Below, piece by piece: positions 35,176-43,847 of a DNA stretch of 64,000 nucleotides (its first letter is position 1; the number at the start of each line of letters is the position of its first letter). The position numbers were made by a program, and so were the translations under genes. A model generated the notes under the pieces. It did no database searches, was not told where the DNA came from, and saw only the letters and a program-made list of their open reading frames with translations. The stretch is taken from assembly GCF_004014855.1 (NCBI RefSeq), contig NZ_CP034930.1, forward strand, positions 1-64,000. The letters run 5' to 3'. The stretch is from Apibacter raozihei. Its GTDB lineage: Bacteria > Bacteroidota > Bacteroidia > Flavobacteriales > Weeksellaceae.

Positions 35176-36873
35176 ATGCAACTATCAGAACAAGAATTAA
35201 TTCGTAGGGAAAAACTACAAAAGCTAAAAGAGGCAGGAATTGAAGCTTATCCTGCTGATGAATACAAAATCACAAATTCTACACAAAAAATAAAGGAGCA
35301 TTTTAAGGAAGGAGAAAAGGTAAGAGTTGCCGGTAGAATCATGTCTAATCGTATTCAGGGTAAAGCTGGTTTTTCTGAACTTCAGGATAGTGAAGGTAGA
35401 ATACAATTGTATTTTAACAGAGATGTTCTATGTCCGGACGACGATAAATTCAAGTATAACGATTTTTATAAAAAACTTCTGGATTTAGGAGATTTTATTG
35501 GGGTTGAGGGCGAACTTTTTGTAACAAAAATGGGTGAAAAAACCATTATGGTAAATGACTTTACTCTTTTATCTAAAGTTTTACGTCCTTTACCTTTACC
35601 TAAAACCGATGAAGAAGGAAACGTACACGATGCTTTTAATGATCCTGAACTCCGTTACCGGATGAGATATGTTGATTTGGTTGTAAATCCTCAGGTAAAA
35701 GATATTTTTGTTAAAAGAACGCGTCTTTTCAATGCTATGAGGAATTTTTTCAATGATCGTGGATACTTTGAAGTGGAAACGCCTATATTGCAATCTATTC
35801 CAGGGGGTGCAGCTGCAAGACCATTTATTACTCATCATAATGCTTTAAATATTCCTTTATATCTTCGAATAGCCAATGAACTTTATTTAAAAAGACTTAT
35901 AGTTGGAGGATTTGACGGAGTTTACGAATTTTCTAAAAATTTTCGTAATGAAGGTATGGACAGAACCCATAATCCGGAGTTTACAGCAATGGAAATATAT
36001 GTAGCCTACAAAGATTATAACTGGATGATGGACTTCACAGAACAGCTGCTTGAACATTGTGCTATTGCAGTAAACGGTACTTCCAAGGCTACATTCGGCG
36101 AACATACCATAGATTTTAAAGCACCTTATCCTCGTGTTTCTATGACTGATGCTATTATTAAATATACCGGTTTTGATATTACAGGAAAAACAGAAGAAGA
36201 ACTAAGAATAGCTGCTAAAGGCATGGGTATTGAAGTTAATGAAACTATGGGGAAAGGAAAACTAATCGATGAAATTTTTGGCGAAAAATGTGAAGGTAAT
36301 TTTATTCAACCGACATTTATTACCGATTATCCCAAAGAAATGTCTCCTTTAACCAAAAAACATCGTTCAAATCCAGATTTAACTGAACGATTTGAATTAA
36401 TGGTTTGTGGAAAAGAAATCGCAAATGCTTATTCCGAGTTAAATGATCCTATTGATCAACGGGAGCGATTTGAAGAGCAGCTAAAATTATCGGAAAAAGG
36501 AGATGATGAAGCAATGTTTATAGATCAGGATTTTTTACGAGCGTTGGAATTTGGCATGCCTCCTACCTCAGGATTAGGTATTGGAATGGATCGTTTAATT
36601 ATGTTTTTAACCAACAATGCATCTATTCAGGAAGTTTTATTCTTCCCTCAAATGAAACCCGAACAAACATCATCTATTGAATTATCTGAAGATGAGAAAA
36701 TCATACTGAGTATTTTAGAAAACAATAACTCATCCCTAAATTTAACTGATTTAAAATCTCAGGCTGGATTAAGTGGGAAAAAATGGGATAAATCTATAAA
36801 AACACTTACTAAACACTCTTTAGTTAAAGTTATTGTTGATGGTGAAACTAAAACAGTTCAATTATCTGATTAA
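35176..36873 (+). CDS. lysS: Lysyl-tRNA synthetase, class II
   Basis: LysRS, 565 residues from ATG 35176. The N-terminal OB-fold anticodon-binding domain (about 50-150, VRVAGRIMSNRIQGKAGFSEL) precedes the class II catalytic core. Motif 1 is at IRNFFNDRGYFEVETPIL-like FNDRGYFEVETP, motif 2 at FEFSKNFRNEG-type KNFRNEGMDRTHNPEFT, and motif 3 at SGLGIGMDRLIMFLTN. After the normal end (FFPQMKPE) there is a C-terminal extension of about 60 residues (EDEKIILSILENN ... LSGKKWDKSIKTLTKHSLVKV) with winged-helix character. I recall such an extension in Flavobacteriia LysRS. A promoter and terminator frame the gene as a single unit. Confidence 0.97.
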   Translation: MQLSEQELIRREKLQKLKEAGIEAYPADEYKITNSTQKIKEHFKEGEKVRVAGRIMSNRIQGKAGFSELQDSEGRIQLYFNRDVLCPDDDKFKYNDFYKKLLDLGDFIGVEGELFVTKMGEKTIMVNDFTLLSKVLRPLPLPKTDEEGNVHDAFNDPELRYRMRYVDLVVNPQVKDIFVKRTRLFNAMRNFFNDRGYFEVETPILQSIPGGAAARPFITHHNALNIPLYLRIANELYLKRLIVGGFDGVYEFSKNFRNEGMDRTHNPEFTAMEIYVAYKDYNWMMDFTEQLLEHCAIAVNGTSKATFGEHTIDFKAPYPRVSMTDAIIKYTGFDITGKTEEELRIAAKGMGIEVNETMGKGKLIDEIFGEKCEGNFIQPTFITDYPKEMSPLTKKHRSNPDLTERFELMVCGKEIANAYSELNDPIDQRERFEEQLKLSEKGDDEAMFIDQDFLRALEFGMPPTSGLGIGMDRLIMFLTNNASIQEVLFFPQMKPEQTSSIELSEDEKIILSILENNNSSLNLTDLKSQAGLSGKKWDKSIKTLTKHSLVKVIVDGETKTVQLSD

Positions 36874-36895
36874 AAATATCATAAATTATTAAATT

Positions 36896-36927
36896 AAAAA
36901 GACTATACCTTTGTATAGTCTTTTTTC
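36896..36927 (+). terminator. Terminator of lysS
   Basis: Stem AAAAAGACTATA / TATAGTCTTTTT with a six-base loop and a T-run, 23 bases after the stop. Confidence 0.9.
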
Positions 36928-37044
36928 AATTAGTGGTAAAAATAAGAGTGAAATATAATAATTTATTATATCCTATAACTCGATTAGATTAAATTGCAGA
37001 TAATTGTATTATAAAAATTTCTCTGGAAATTGTACGATAAATTT

Positions 37045-37052
37045 TATATTTG
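37045..37052 (+). promoter_or_regulatory. -7 element of the TM2-protein gene
   Basis: TATATTTG, 18 bases before ATG 37070. It lies inside the longer TTG-initiated frame, which supports the downstream ATG as the true start. Confidence 0.55.
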
Positions 37053-37069
37053 GAATAAATTTAAATACC

Positions 37070-37378
37070 ATGAACAAACACTATTTAATGTCTAAAATGA
37101 AATCCTCTGGAACTGCATATTTATGCTGGTTTTTCTTTGGCATACACTATGCATATTTAGGGAAATTCGGTTTACAAATTTTATATTGGATTACCCTTGG
37201 CGGATTGGGAATTTGGACTTTTTTAGATATATTTTTAATTCCTGGTAAAGTGAATTCTCACAATTTGAAAATATCCCGTTTGATAGCAGAAATTGAAAGA
37301 AAAGAAAAAGAAGCTGAATATGCCAGAAATTTATCTATGATATCTTCCCTATCAAGTAAAACGTCTGAAGATAAATAA
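37070..37378 (+). CDS. TM2-domain membrane protein
   Basis: A 102-residue protein with a TM2 domain: a pair of membrane helices around a short turn (AYLCWFFFGIHYAYLGKFG, then ITLGGLGIWTFLDIFLIPGKV). It ends in a charged, probably coiled-coil tail (SRLIAEIERKEKEAEYA). TM2 proteins occur widely in bacteria and have no settled function. ATG 37070 is chosen because the promoter-like TATATTTG lies just upstream and the domain starts right after it. Confidence 0.88.
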   Translation: MNKHYLMSKMKSSGTAYLCWFFFGIHYAYLGKFGLQILYWITLGGLGIWTFLDIFLIPGKVNSHNLKISRLIAEIERKEKEAEYARNLSMISSLSSKTSEDK

Positions 37379-37771
37379 GTTTATACTAAAATATTTTTAG
37401 ATTTTATTGTGTATTTTCTTTTTTAAAACCTTTAGCTTTTATTACGTAATAGTTTATAAGTATTAATTAATTCACTTAGTTTCTAATATTGTAGAAAACT
37501 CCAAAAGAATTGTTATTAAATGCTTTTAGTGAAAAATATGTAATTATTATAATCGGAAATATTTTATTAAAAAATAAAAATCTTCTAAATTATTTTCTAT
37601 TTTATCTCGTATCAATTTGAGTTATTCAACACATTAATTTTAGCCATAACCCTAATGAATAATTAAAAAAGGTGATACTTTTATAAAAAAATATTATTAC
37701 TAATAAATATTTATTTACAAAATCTAATTAGATTTGCAAAAGTTTTGTTTTAATCATTTAATTAAAAAATA
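37379..37771. other. AT-rich intergenic region with a -7 element at its end
   Basis: About 390 bases of very AT-rich sequence with stops in every frame. The only element I can support is TAGATTTG at 37729-37736, a -7 box about 35 bases before the first C1q-like gene. Confidence 0.5.
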
Positions 37772-38551
37772 ATGACACTAAAAAACCAATTTTTGATAAA
37801 AGGCTTATTAATTTTTAGTATTAGTATGCATGCTCAAGTAGGAATAGGTAACAATTCCCCAGATTCAACTTCACTATTAGATATTTCATCTGACAATAAA
37901 GGAATAACAATTCCCCAAACAGCACTAACTTCCGTAGATACAAAGGCTCCTATCACTAATGCAGTTAATGGTTTAATTATATATAATACTACAGAAGACT
38001 CCTCATCATCTTTATACAAAGGTTTGTATTATTGGAGTGATGAAAATAACAGCTGGCAAAATTTAATGGTCAATGATCATATTCCTGATGCGTTTCTAAA
38101 TTTTGGTTTGGAACAGCCCTATGTCATAGCTAATGAAATGATTTCACAATCTTTCATCAATAATACCGCGACACAGCTCACCTTTTCTTCAACTTCTGTT
38201 TTGTTAAATAAAGAAAACTCATTTACAACAGGAACTGATAGTTATTTTACTGTTCCGGCGACGGGTAGATATAGTATTTATTGTGGAATGGATGTGGCTT
38301 TAAAAACAACCACGGGTTCCGAAAATTCAACCATTTATCTTCAATTTTATCCAAATGGGTCTAGTACTGAAGATACAACTAAAAGAGTAGTATCAACAAA
38401 GCAAAGAGACTACATATTGACTTATCTGACACCCGTTTCAGTTTATTCTGGTTCTTTAAACCAAGGAGACATTGTTAGATGTACCGGAACTTATAGTCTA
38501 TCTTCAAATGGAGATACCCGCATCAAATATTTTTACGTTAAAAAATTCTAA
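37772..38551 (+). CDS. Secreted C1q-like jelly-roll protein 1
   Basis: A 259-residue exported protein, first of three tandem relatives. The signal peptide (LIKGLLIFSISMHAQ) is followed by the Flavobacteriia motif VGIGNNSPDSTSLLDISSDNKGITIPQT. That motif is seen at the start of many secreted adhesin- or fibre-like proteins. A linker with GLYYWSDENNSWQNL comes next, and the C-terminal half (about 125-259) reads like a C1q/TNF-type jelly roll (FTVPATGRYSIYCGMDVAL, SGSLNQGDIVRCTGTYSLSS, ending RIKYFYVKKF). The next paralogue begins four bases after the stop, so the three form an operon. The function is unknown; surface or matrix protein is the best guess. Confidence 0.78.
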   Translation: MTLKNQFLIKGLLIFSISMHAQVGIGNNSPDSTSLLDISSDNKGITIPQTALTSVDTKAPITNAVNGLIIYNTTEDSSSSLYKGLYYWSDENNSWQNLMVNDHIPDAFLNFGLEQPYVIANEMISQSFINNTATQLTFSSTSVLLNKENSFTTGTDSYFTVPATGRYSIYCGMDVALKTTTGSENSTIYLQFYPNGSSTEDTTKRVVSTKQRDYILTYLTPVSVYSGSLNQGDIVRCTGTYSLSSNGDTRIKYFYVKKF

Positions 38552-38555
38552 AATT

Positions 38556-39266
38556 ATGAAACAATATAATTTTATTTCTCTTCTTTTTTTGTTTTTAGCT
38601 GGACTTTTAAATGCTCAGGTCATTATAGGAGACAGTTTAGCCGGAGCTCCTGCCATATTAGAAGTAGGAACTTCAAACAAGGGGCTTCTTGTACCAAGAA
38701 TCAGCATATCTGATTTAACAGTAAGTTCTCCGGTTTCAAATCCTAAAACCGGTTTATTGGTGGTAAATACTAATGCTACAAGCGGAGAAGGTCTGGTTCA
38801 ATGGAACGGTACTAAATGGCAAAAGCTTTCTACGAATAAAGACGTAACAAACTACATTGCTTCTTTGGGTGTTGAAAGAGTATATTTTGTAGGGGTAACC
38901 AGTGGACAAACATCAGCAGTTAATACGGATGTAGTATTACAAATGAACACTTTAGTATTAAATAACGGTTCTGTTAGTAATAATATTTATACAATACCTA
39001 CTACAGGTTTATATGAAATATCTGCAAACTGGAGGGCTTCTTCCGTAAACTCCGTTAATTCTTACTTTATATTAAAAATAAAATCTAACGGTACGCTTGT
39101 GGCTGAGTCTACATTTAGCCAACCTTCGGCCTTGACCAACTTGGGGACTAAAAAAGTATACCTAGGACAATTTAATCAGGGTGATCAAATAACTTATACT
39201 ATATTCCGCTCTACTGGAGCTTCGTATACTTCATCCGGTGCAATTAATATTAAAAAAATAGATTAA
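38556..39266 (+). CDS. Secreted C1q-like jelly-roll protein 2
   Basis: A 236-residue paralogue. The signal peptide ISLLFLFLAGLLNAQ is followed by VIIGDSLAGAPAILEVGTSNKGLLVPRI, the same N-terminal module as in the neighbours. WNGTKWQKLS follows, then a C1q-like domain (YTIPTTGLYEISANWRASS, LGQFNQGDQITYTIFRSTG, SGAINIKKID). The start is ATG 38556; the longer frame upstream lies inside the previous gene. The order of signal, repeat-like head and jelly roll matches genes 1 and 3. The copies are very diverged in sequence, which suggests an old duplication or strong diversification. Confidence 0.78.
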   Translation: MKQYNFISLLFLFLAGLLNAQVIIGDSLAGAPAILEVGTSNKGLLVPRISISDLTVSSPVSNPKTGLLVVNTNATSGEGLVQWNGTKWQKLSTNKDVTNYIASLGVERVYFVGVTSGQTSAVNTDVVLQMNTLVLNNGSVSNNIYTIPTTGLYEISANWRASSVNSVNSYFILKIKSNGTLVAESTFSQPSALTNLGTKKVYLGQFNQGDQITYTIFRSTGASYTSSGAINIKKID

Positions 39267-39268
39267 TC

Positions 39269-40057
39269 ATGAAAAAAAGTTCTGCATATTTACTATATAG
39301 TTTCATTTTTCTAGGACTGTCTGTGAATATTTTAAAAGGTCAGATCGCTATTAGTATTAAGCCTGAAAATGAAAATTTACCTGATGCATCCACTATCTTA
39401 GATATGGATTTTCCTGAAAATAAAAATTTAGGTATTCTTATTCCTACCGTAAATCTATTAAGTTATACTGATGCTACTACCATATCGAATCCGGCCAATT
39501 ATTTATTGGCATTTTCAACAAATACTGATACCAGTGGTTTAAATGTTTGGAACCCTAATAATGCCCCTGCTTCGTGGGACAACTTAATCACATATCTAAA
39601 ACTAAATCAAATTATCAGCACATCAAAAATACCACAGGTAATACTTTCAGCATATCAGTCAACAGCTGAAACCACAGACCATGTAACAGATGCCAATAAT
39701 TCCACACCATACAAAATTAAAATGGATTATGTTGATTTAGACAGTCAAAGTGGATACAGTACAACGAACTATGCATATACTATTCCGGATGATGGCATAT
39801 ATGAGATTACCTGTAACACTACTATAACTCCTACTAATCAAACTTATAGTTCTCAAACATTTATAGGAATTAATAACGCTTATAGTATTAACTCATTACT
39901 TTCATCTACCGTATCTAATCAACCCAACCCTAATGAGATAACAACTATAGATTCTTATACTCAAGGAACAGTTATAACTTGCGGTGTAGGTTCCGGAGCT
40001 TGGAATAGCCAAAGGTTTAAAGTTATTAGCGGTGCAATAAAAATAGTAAAATATTAG
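39269..40057 (+). CDS. Secreted C1q-like jelly-roll protein 3
   Basis: A 262-residue third paralogue, starting two bases after the stop of protein 2. Signal YLLYSFIFLGLSVNILKGQ; head module IAISIKPENENLPDASTILDMDFPENKNLGILIPTV; C-terminal jelly roll with YTIPDDGIYEITCNTTITP, IDSYTQGTVITCGVGSG and the final SGAIKIVKY. That end is close to the SGAINIKKID end of protein 2. The stop codon lies inside the loop of a strong terminator hairpin, closing the operon. The function is unknown. Confidence 0.78.
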   Translation: MKKSSAYLLYSFIFLGLSVNILKGQIAISIKPENENLPDASTILDMDFPENKNLGILIPTVNLLSYTDATTISNPANYLLAFSTNTDTSGLNVWNPNNAPASWDNLITYLKLNQIISTSKIPQVILSAYQSTAETTDHVTDANNSTPYKIKMDYVDLDSQSGYSTTNYAYTIPDDGIYEITCNTTITPTNQTYSSQTFIGINNAYSINSLLSSTVSNQPNPNEITTIDSYTQGTVITCGVGSGAWNSQRFKVISGAIKIVKY

Positions 40058-40073
40058 TATTTTACTATTTTTC
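40040..40073 (+). terminator. Terminator of the C1q-like operon
   Basis: A 14-base perfect stem (AAAATAGTAAAATA / TATTTTACTATTTT) whose loop contains the TAG stop of the third gene. Confidence 0.85.
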
Positions 40074-40191
40074 CGTATGGCTTTATACTTGTATATAAAA
40101 TCATTTACAAATATCAATAATTTATTATTGATTTAAAGATTTAGCAAATAAGTAAGTATTTAATTTCTACTAAATCTATAGGAATTAAATA

Positions 40192-40219
40192 TTGAATGCA
40201 TATATTTTTATTATCTTTG
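40192..40219 (+). promoter_or_regulatory. Promoter of the cysteine dioxygenase gene
   Basis: TTG at 40192-40194, 17 bases, TATCTTTG at 40212-40219, then a 21-base leader to ATG. This fits the Bacteroidota consensus. Confidence 0.65.
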
Positions 40220-40240
40220 CGCGTAATCAAAATTTAATTT

Positions 40241-40825
40241 ATGAAAACAATAGCTGAAAATAAAAGTGAATTATTACTTAAAACTATTGAAAATCTAAAA
40301 TCGCAAAAAACGGATTATAAAAGTGTGGCTGAAGAACTATTTAAATTTGAGTTTGAAGATTTTGATGCTGCTTTTAATATAAAAAACTCTCAGGTTCCTG
40401 ATAATAGTTATGTCCGTCTTCCTATTTATTCAGAGAATTGCTGTGCAATTTTAATGTTGTGGGGAATAAACAATAAAGCGGCAATACACGATCATCTAAA
40501 TTATGATGGACTTATTAAAGTTCTAAAGGGTAATTTAACTGAAATTAGTTACATCGAAAGCAATGATTTTATTGAATATGAAGGTGAAGGAATAGCTTCT
40601 GAAGGAGCCGTTTTTCCTGAAGATTTAGGAGGTATACATTCAGTTATTAACAATTCTTCCGATATTTCTGTAAGTCTGCACATCTATCACACACCTCAAA
40701 CATCCTTAAAAGGAGTTCGACTTTTTGACATTGAAAATAAGAAAATTGGATATTTAAATGAAAAAGCAACCTGCTGTTCATGGAATATACCTACAGAATG
40801 TTTTGATAAAATTGTTCAATTATAA
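40241..40825 (+). CDS. Cysteine dioxygenase family protein
   Basis: A 194-residue cupin of the cysteine dioxygenase type, oxidising a thiol such as cysteine to the sulfinate with non-haem iron. The iron ligands are visible: HDH in AAIHDHLNYDG and the third His in GGIHSVINNSSD. The active-site tyrosine follows in VSLHIYHTP. The cysteine that forms the Cys-Tyr cross-link in animals is Gly here (NYDG), as in bacterial members. Two CC pairs (ENCCAI, ATCCSW) are unusual. It has its own promoter and a terminator shared with the convergent TPR gene. Substrate choice (cysteine versus mercaptopropionate) is not decidable from sequence alone. Confidence 0.88.
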   Translation: MKTIAENKSELLLKTIENLKSQKTDYKSVAEELFKFEFEDFDAAFNIKNSQVPDNSYVRLPIYSENCCAILMLWGINNKAAIHDHLNYDGLIKVLKGNLTEISYIESNDFIEYEGEGIASEGAVFPEDLGGIHSVINNSSDISVSLHIYHTPQTSLKGVRLFDIENKKIGYLNEKATCCSWNIPTECFDKIVQL

Positions 40826-40854
40826 ATAATTTCCAAAAAATTTATAACAGTTTA

Positions 40855-40893
40855 TAAAAAAGACGTTACTTTAACAATTAGTAACGTCTTTTT
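40855..40893. terminator. Bidirectional terminator, cysteine dioxygenase / TPR genes
   Basis: Stem AAAAAGACGTTACT / AGTAACGTCTTTTT with a nine-base loop between two convergent genes, with T-runs on both strands. Confidence 0.88.
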
Positions 40894-40938
40894 ATATAAT
40901 TTAAAACTTAATCGTTTTCTTTACAATATTTAATTCAT

Positions 40939-42609
40939 TTACTTTATCTGACTTTGTAAGTTAAGAATATCTGAATTCTGAGGATCTACAGCTAACACTT
41001 TATTTATATATTCCTGAGCTTTTTCCTTATTATCTGCTAGATATTCTTTGAATGCAAAAAAAGAATAAGCAATAGATAAATATGCTTTTTCTGTATCAGA
41101 ATACTCTTTTTTAGGTTCAACCAAATCTATATATTTTTGATATGATTGTGCAGCTAAACCACTTTGGTCGGTTCTGTCAAATCCATATAATGCCATACCT
41201 TTTCCAGCGTAAGAGCTTTCCCAGCCAGGAATCAATGCTATCAATTTATCCCATGTAGCTACAGAACCTATATAATCATTAACAGTATATTGCTCAGTTG
41301 CTAATTCATATAAAGATTTAGTATCATTAGGATTTGATGCAACAGCCTTCTTTAAAGACTCAATTTTTGCATTGGTAGGAGCTGATGAGTTTGATCCTGC
41401 TGTAGCTGATGGATTTAAATCGGCTATCAAAGACATATAATTAAAGGCTTTATCTCCTTTACTTTGTGCCTGACTTAAATTAACAATAGCCTCTTTAGTT
41501 AATTTGTTTTTTTCTTCTCCGGTAGCTGTAGGTACAAGGCTATATTGAATCTTACCTAAAAGGCCATAATCATAACCTGTTTTTTCTGAATCCGGAGTAG
41601 TTTTCATATACTCATTCATTGCAGCTAAAGCTTCCGAAAAATCGGATTTATCTAGTAAAATATTAGCTTTAAGCCTATTTTTACTTGTATCGTTTATTGA
41701 ATTCCAAGACTGATTTAAAATAGTTAATGCCTGAGTGTAATCTTTTGCGAAAAAATAAATATTAGCTAAATGCATAGAATTACTTCCTGTATTTTGTCCT
41801 GATAAATCTATATATTTTTTCCAATTTGAAGAAGCTTCCGCATAATTTTGAGTTCGTACATTGTAATCAGTTAAATACTTATAAGTAGGAGCAAATGAAG
41901 CATTTGCGGCTAATGCCTTTTTAAAATTTTCATTTACCAAACTTTTATCTACACTTGATGTTCTCCCATATATATTTGCTATTAACATATAAGCCTCTGC
42001 TTTATCATTAGCAATTTCAGATGCTTTTGTATAATTTGACATAGCTTTACCAGCATCTCCTTTTTCGTAATAAGCATTCCCTAATACAATATAATATTCG
42101 GCTTTATCTTTATTTTTTACTAATTCCAATAGCTTATTTGAAAACTCAATTGATTTATCGGGATCCATTGTATCCTTATTTTTTCTGAACAACACATAAG
42201 ACTCTGCAATTTTAAATAAAACTTCAGGATTTTTATATCTGGTATCCTTGGCAATAGATTCAAAATCAGCATTAGCTGCAGACTTGTTTTTTTGATAAAG
42301 TTTAACAGCTGCCAACCCTATTTTATTAAGATAAGATTTAGGATCTTTTTCCAACCCTTTATTAAAATTTTGTATTGCTAAATCAATATTTGGATTTTCA
42401 TTTTTTAAATAAAAATATCCCAGATAATAATAATTATCAGCAGTTGGATTTTGTGAAATAAGATTTTCAAAAACACTTTGAGCTTTACTATATTGATCAT
42501 TATTCAGTAAATTCAATCCTTCCTGAATATTTTGTGCTGTTACTATACCGCTAAGCATCATAGCTGTAATAGTGAATGTTGCACTGATTTGCTTCGTTCT
42601 AAAATTCAT
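40939..42609 (-). CDS. Exported tetratricopeptide-repeat protein
   Basis: A 556-residue protein with a signal peptide (ISATFTITAMMLSGIVTAQ) and about ten TPR-like helical repeats (GLNLLNNDQYSKAQSVFENLISQNP, YYLGYFYLKNENPNIDLAIQ, YIVLGNAYYEKGDAGKAMSNY, LYELATEQYTVNDYIGS). It is probably periplasmic and a protein-protein adaptor. It is the last gene of a small operon behind a PstS-like protein and a two-helix protein. In other Flavobacteriia such a trio follows exbB/exbD genes, so a role near a TonB-type energising complex is possible. The partners themselves are not in this window. Confidence 0.82.
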   Translation of the reverse strand: MNFRTKQISATFTITAMMLSGIVTAQNIQEGLNLLNNDQYSKAQSVFENLISQNPTADNYYYLGYFYLKNENPNIDLAIQNFNKGLEKDPKSYLNKIGLAAVKLYQKNKSAANADFESIAKDTRYKNPEVLFKIAESYVLFRKNKDTMDPDKSIEFSNKLLELVKNKDKAEYYIVLGNAYYEKGDAGKAMSNYTKASEIANDKAEAYMLIANIYGRTSSVDKSLVNENFKKALAANASFAPTYKYLTDYNVRTQNYAEASSNWKKYIDLSGQNTGSNSMHLANIYFFAKDYTQALTILNQSWNSINDTSKNRLKANILLDKSDFSEALAAMNEYMKTTPDSEKTGYDYGLLGKIQYSLVPTATGEEKNKLTKEAIVNLSQAQSKGDKAFNYMSLIADLNPSATAGSNSSAPTNAKIESLKKAVASNPNDTKSLYELATEQYTVNDYIGSVATWDKLIALIPGWESSYAGKGMALYGFDRTDQSGLAAQSYQKYIDLVEPKKEYSDTEKAYLSIAYSFFAFKEYLADNKEKAQEYINKVLAVDPQNSDILNLQSQIK

Positions 42610-42679
42610 CCTATTCTTTTTTATTTTTCTTATTATTTTATTAGATTATTTAAAGATATATAACTTTATTATAATTACA

Positions 42680-43561
42680 TCAATGTACCTCAACTCTTCT
42701 TTTATATAAATAATACGGTTGTAATCCTGCTCTTGTAACTATTAACTGCCCTCTTTGAGAACCGGAAAAACGGGCAAAACTACTCCCTATTAAAAAGTCT
42801 CCTTCAGCATTTAGCAAAAAAACACGTTTAGTAAAAGGATAAATATTTTCTCTTAAATTAGGTACAGTTGGAAAAACTAATTTATCATTACTATCAACAA
42901 CCGGAAGTATTTTTACTTTTTTTAATAAATTTTTAACCTTAGGATCTGACTGATCACTTAAGACATCAAAACCTATGATTCCTATATGAGACTTATTATT
43001 ACTCACAAAATCAATAACATCATTAGAGTTGGTAAAAGCAATTAACTTTCTATTTTTATCTTGTTGGATATTTAATTTTCTTAAAATATTATTATAATTA
43101 CTTGAATTCCCGTTATCAAAAACAAATTTACTATCTGAACTAAAAATATTCTGCCGTATGTCATTTAAATAAATCTTATCAATATCACTAGTAACAGAAG
43201 TTATAAAAATAGTTGCATCACAAGCTATTTGAGCGGAAATGCATTTTATTTTTCTTTTATTGTATAAAATCTGGGCTTCTGATTGGGTTAAATCTCTACC
43301 CACTATAACCATTTTCACCTTACCATTAACTAAATCTGCAATGGCTAAATCTTCAACTTCCGCTTTTAATGATATGTGTGCCTCCGGATAGCTCGAATGA
43401 AATACATCTACCAAAGCATTCCCTAAATTGAGAAAAGAAGGATCTATAGCTAACGTTAATTTACCCTTTCTATAATTTTCTTTCTTTTTAATATCCTTTT
43501 GGCAATTAATTAAAATTGCAGCTAGTAAAACAACACTATAAAACTTAATTATTTTACTCAT
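42680..43561 (-). CDS. PstS-like periplasmic substrate-binding lipoprotein
   Basis: A 293-residue lipoprotein (signal FYSVVLLAAILINC with Cys20) of the phosphate-binding PstS-like fold. After the N-terminus (KGKLTLAIDPSFLNLG) come KMVIVGRDLT, IACDATIFITS, FDNGNSSNYNNIL and the late FARFSGSQRGQLIVTRAGLQP. This resembles the end of PstS proteins (YxxSxxGQxIv). The start is ATG 43561, which forms ATGA with the stop of the preceding small gene. No PstC/A/B permease genes are nearby, so it is likely not a transporter component but part of an envelope complex with the TPR protein. Confidence 0.82.
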   Translation of the reverse strand: MSKIIKFYSVVLLAAILINCQKDIKKKENYRKGKLTLAIDPSFLNLGNALVDVFHSSYPEAHISLKAEVEDLAIADLVNGKVKMVIVGRDLTQSEAQILYNKRKIKCISAQIACDATIFITSVTSDIDKIYLNDIRQNIFSSDSKFVFDNGNSSNYNNILRKLNIQQDKNRKLIAFTNSNDVIDFVSNNKSHIGIIGFDVLSDQSDPKVKNLLKKVKILPVVDSNDKLVFPTVPNLRENIYPFTKRVFLLNAEGDFLIGSSFARFSGSQRGQLIVTRAGLQPYYLYKRRVEVH

Positions 43562-43749
43562 TTTTGTTTCATAAACTTTATTGCTCTGTATACTCTGAAT
43601 AAACCATATAGAATAAATAAAGCACCTAGGATACGAGCCCATTTAGGATCCATTTCAATAATAAATTTGTTATAAAGAATTACCAAAATCCCTATAATGA
43701 AATATCCAGCACCTATAAATCCTGAAAGAGATTTATAATTTAAATTCAT
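43558..43749 (-). CDS. Two-helix small membrane protein
   Basis: A 63-residue protein with two predicted membrane helices (SGFIGAGYFIIGILVILY and ILGALFILYGLFRVYRAI) and a basic end. Its stop overlaps the start of the PstS-like gene by ATGA. It resembles the small protein that sits between exbD and the PstS-like gene in related genomes. A minus-strand TAACTTTG at 43779-43786 is a possible -7 box, so this would be the first gene of the trio here. Confidence 0.72.
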   Translation of the reverse strand: MNLNYKSLSGFIGAGYFIIGILVILYNKFIIEMDPKWARILGALFILYGLFRVYRAIKFMKQK

Positions 43750-43847
43750 ATCTACCTTTTTAAAAGCATTCTAAATTACAAAGTTATAAAATATTTTTTT
43801 ACATATTTTTGTCTTTCAATTCATAATATTTAAAAATCTGCATATTT

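Noticed and set aside
38472..38555. Longer N-terminus of C1q-like protein 2
   Set aside because: It lies within the preceding paralogue; ATG 38556 gives a clean signal peptide.
43562..43642. Longer N-terminus of the PstS-like protein
   Set aside because: It overlaps the two-helix protein gene; ATG 43561 gives a lipoprotein signal and an ATGA overlap.
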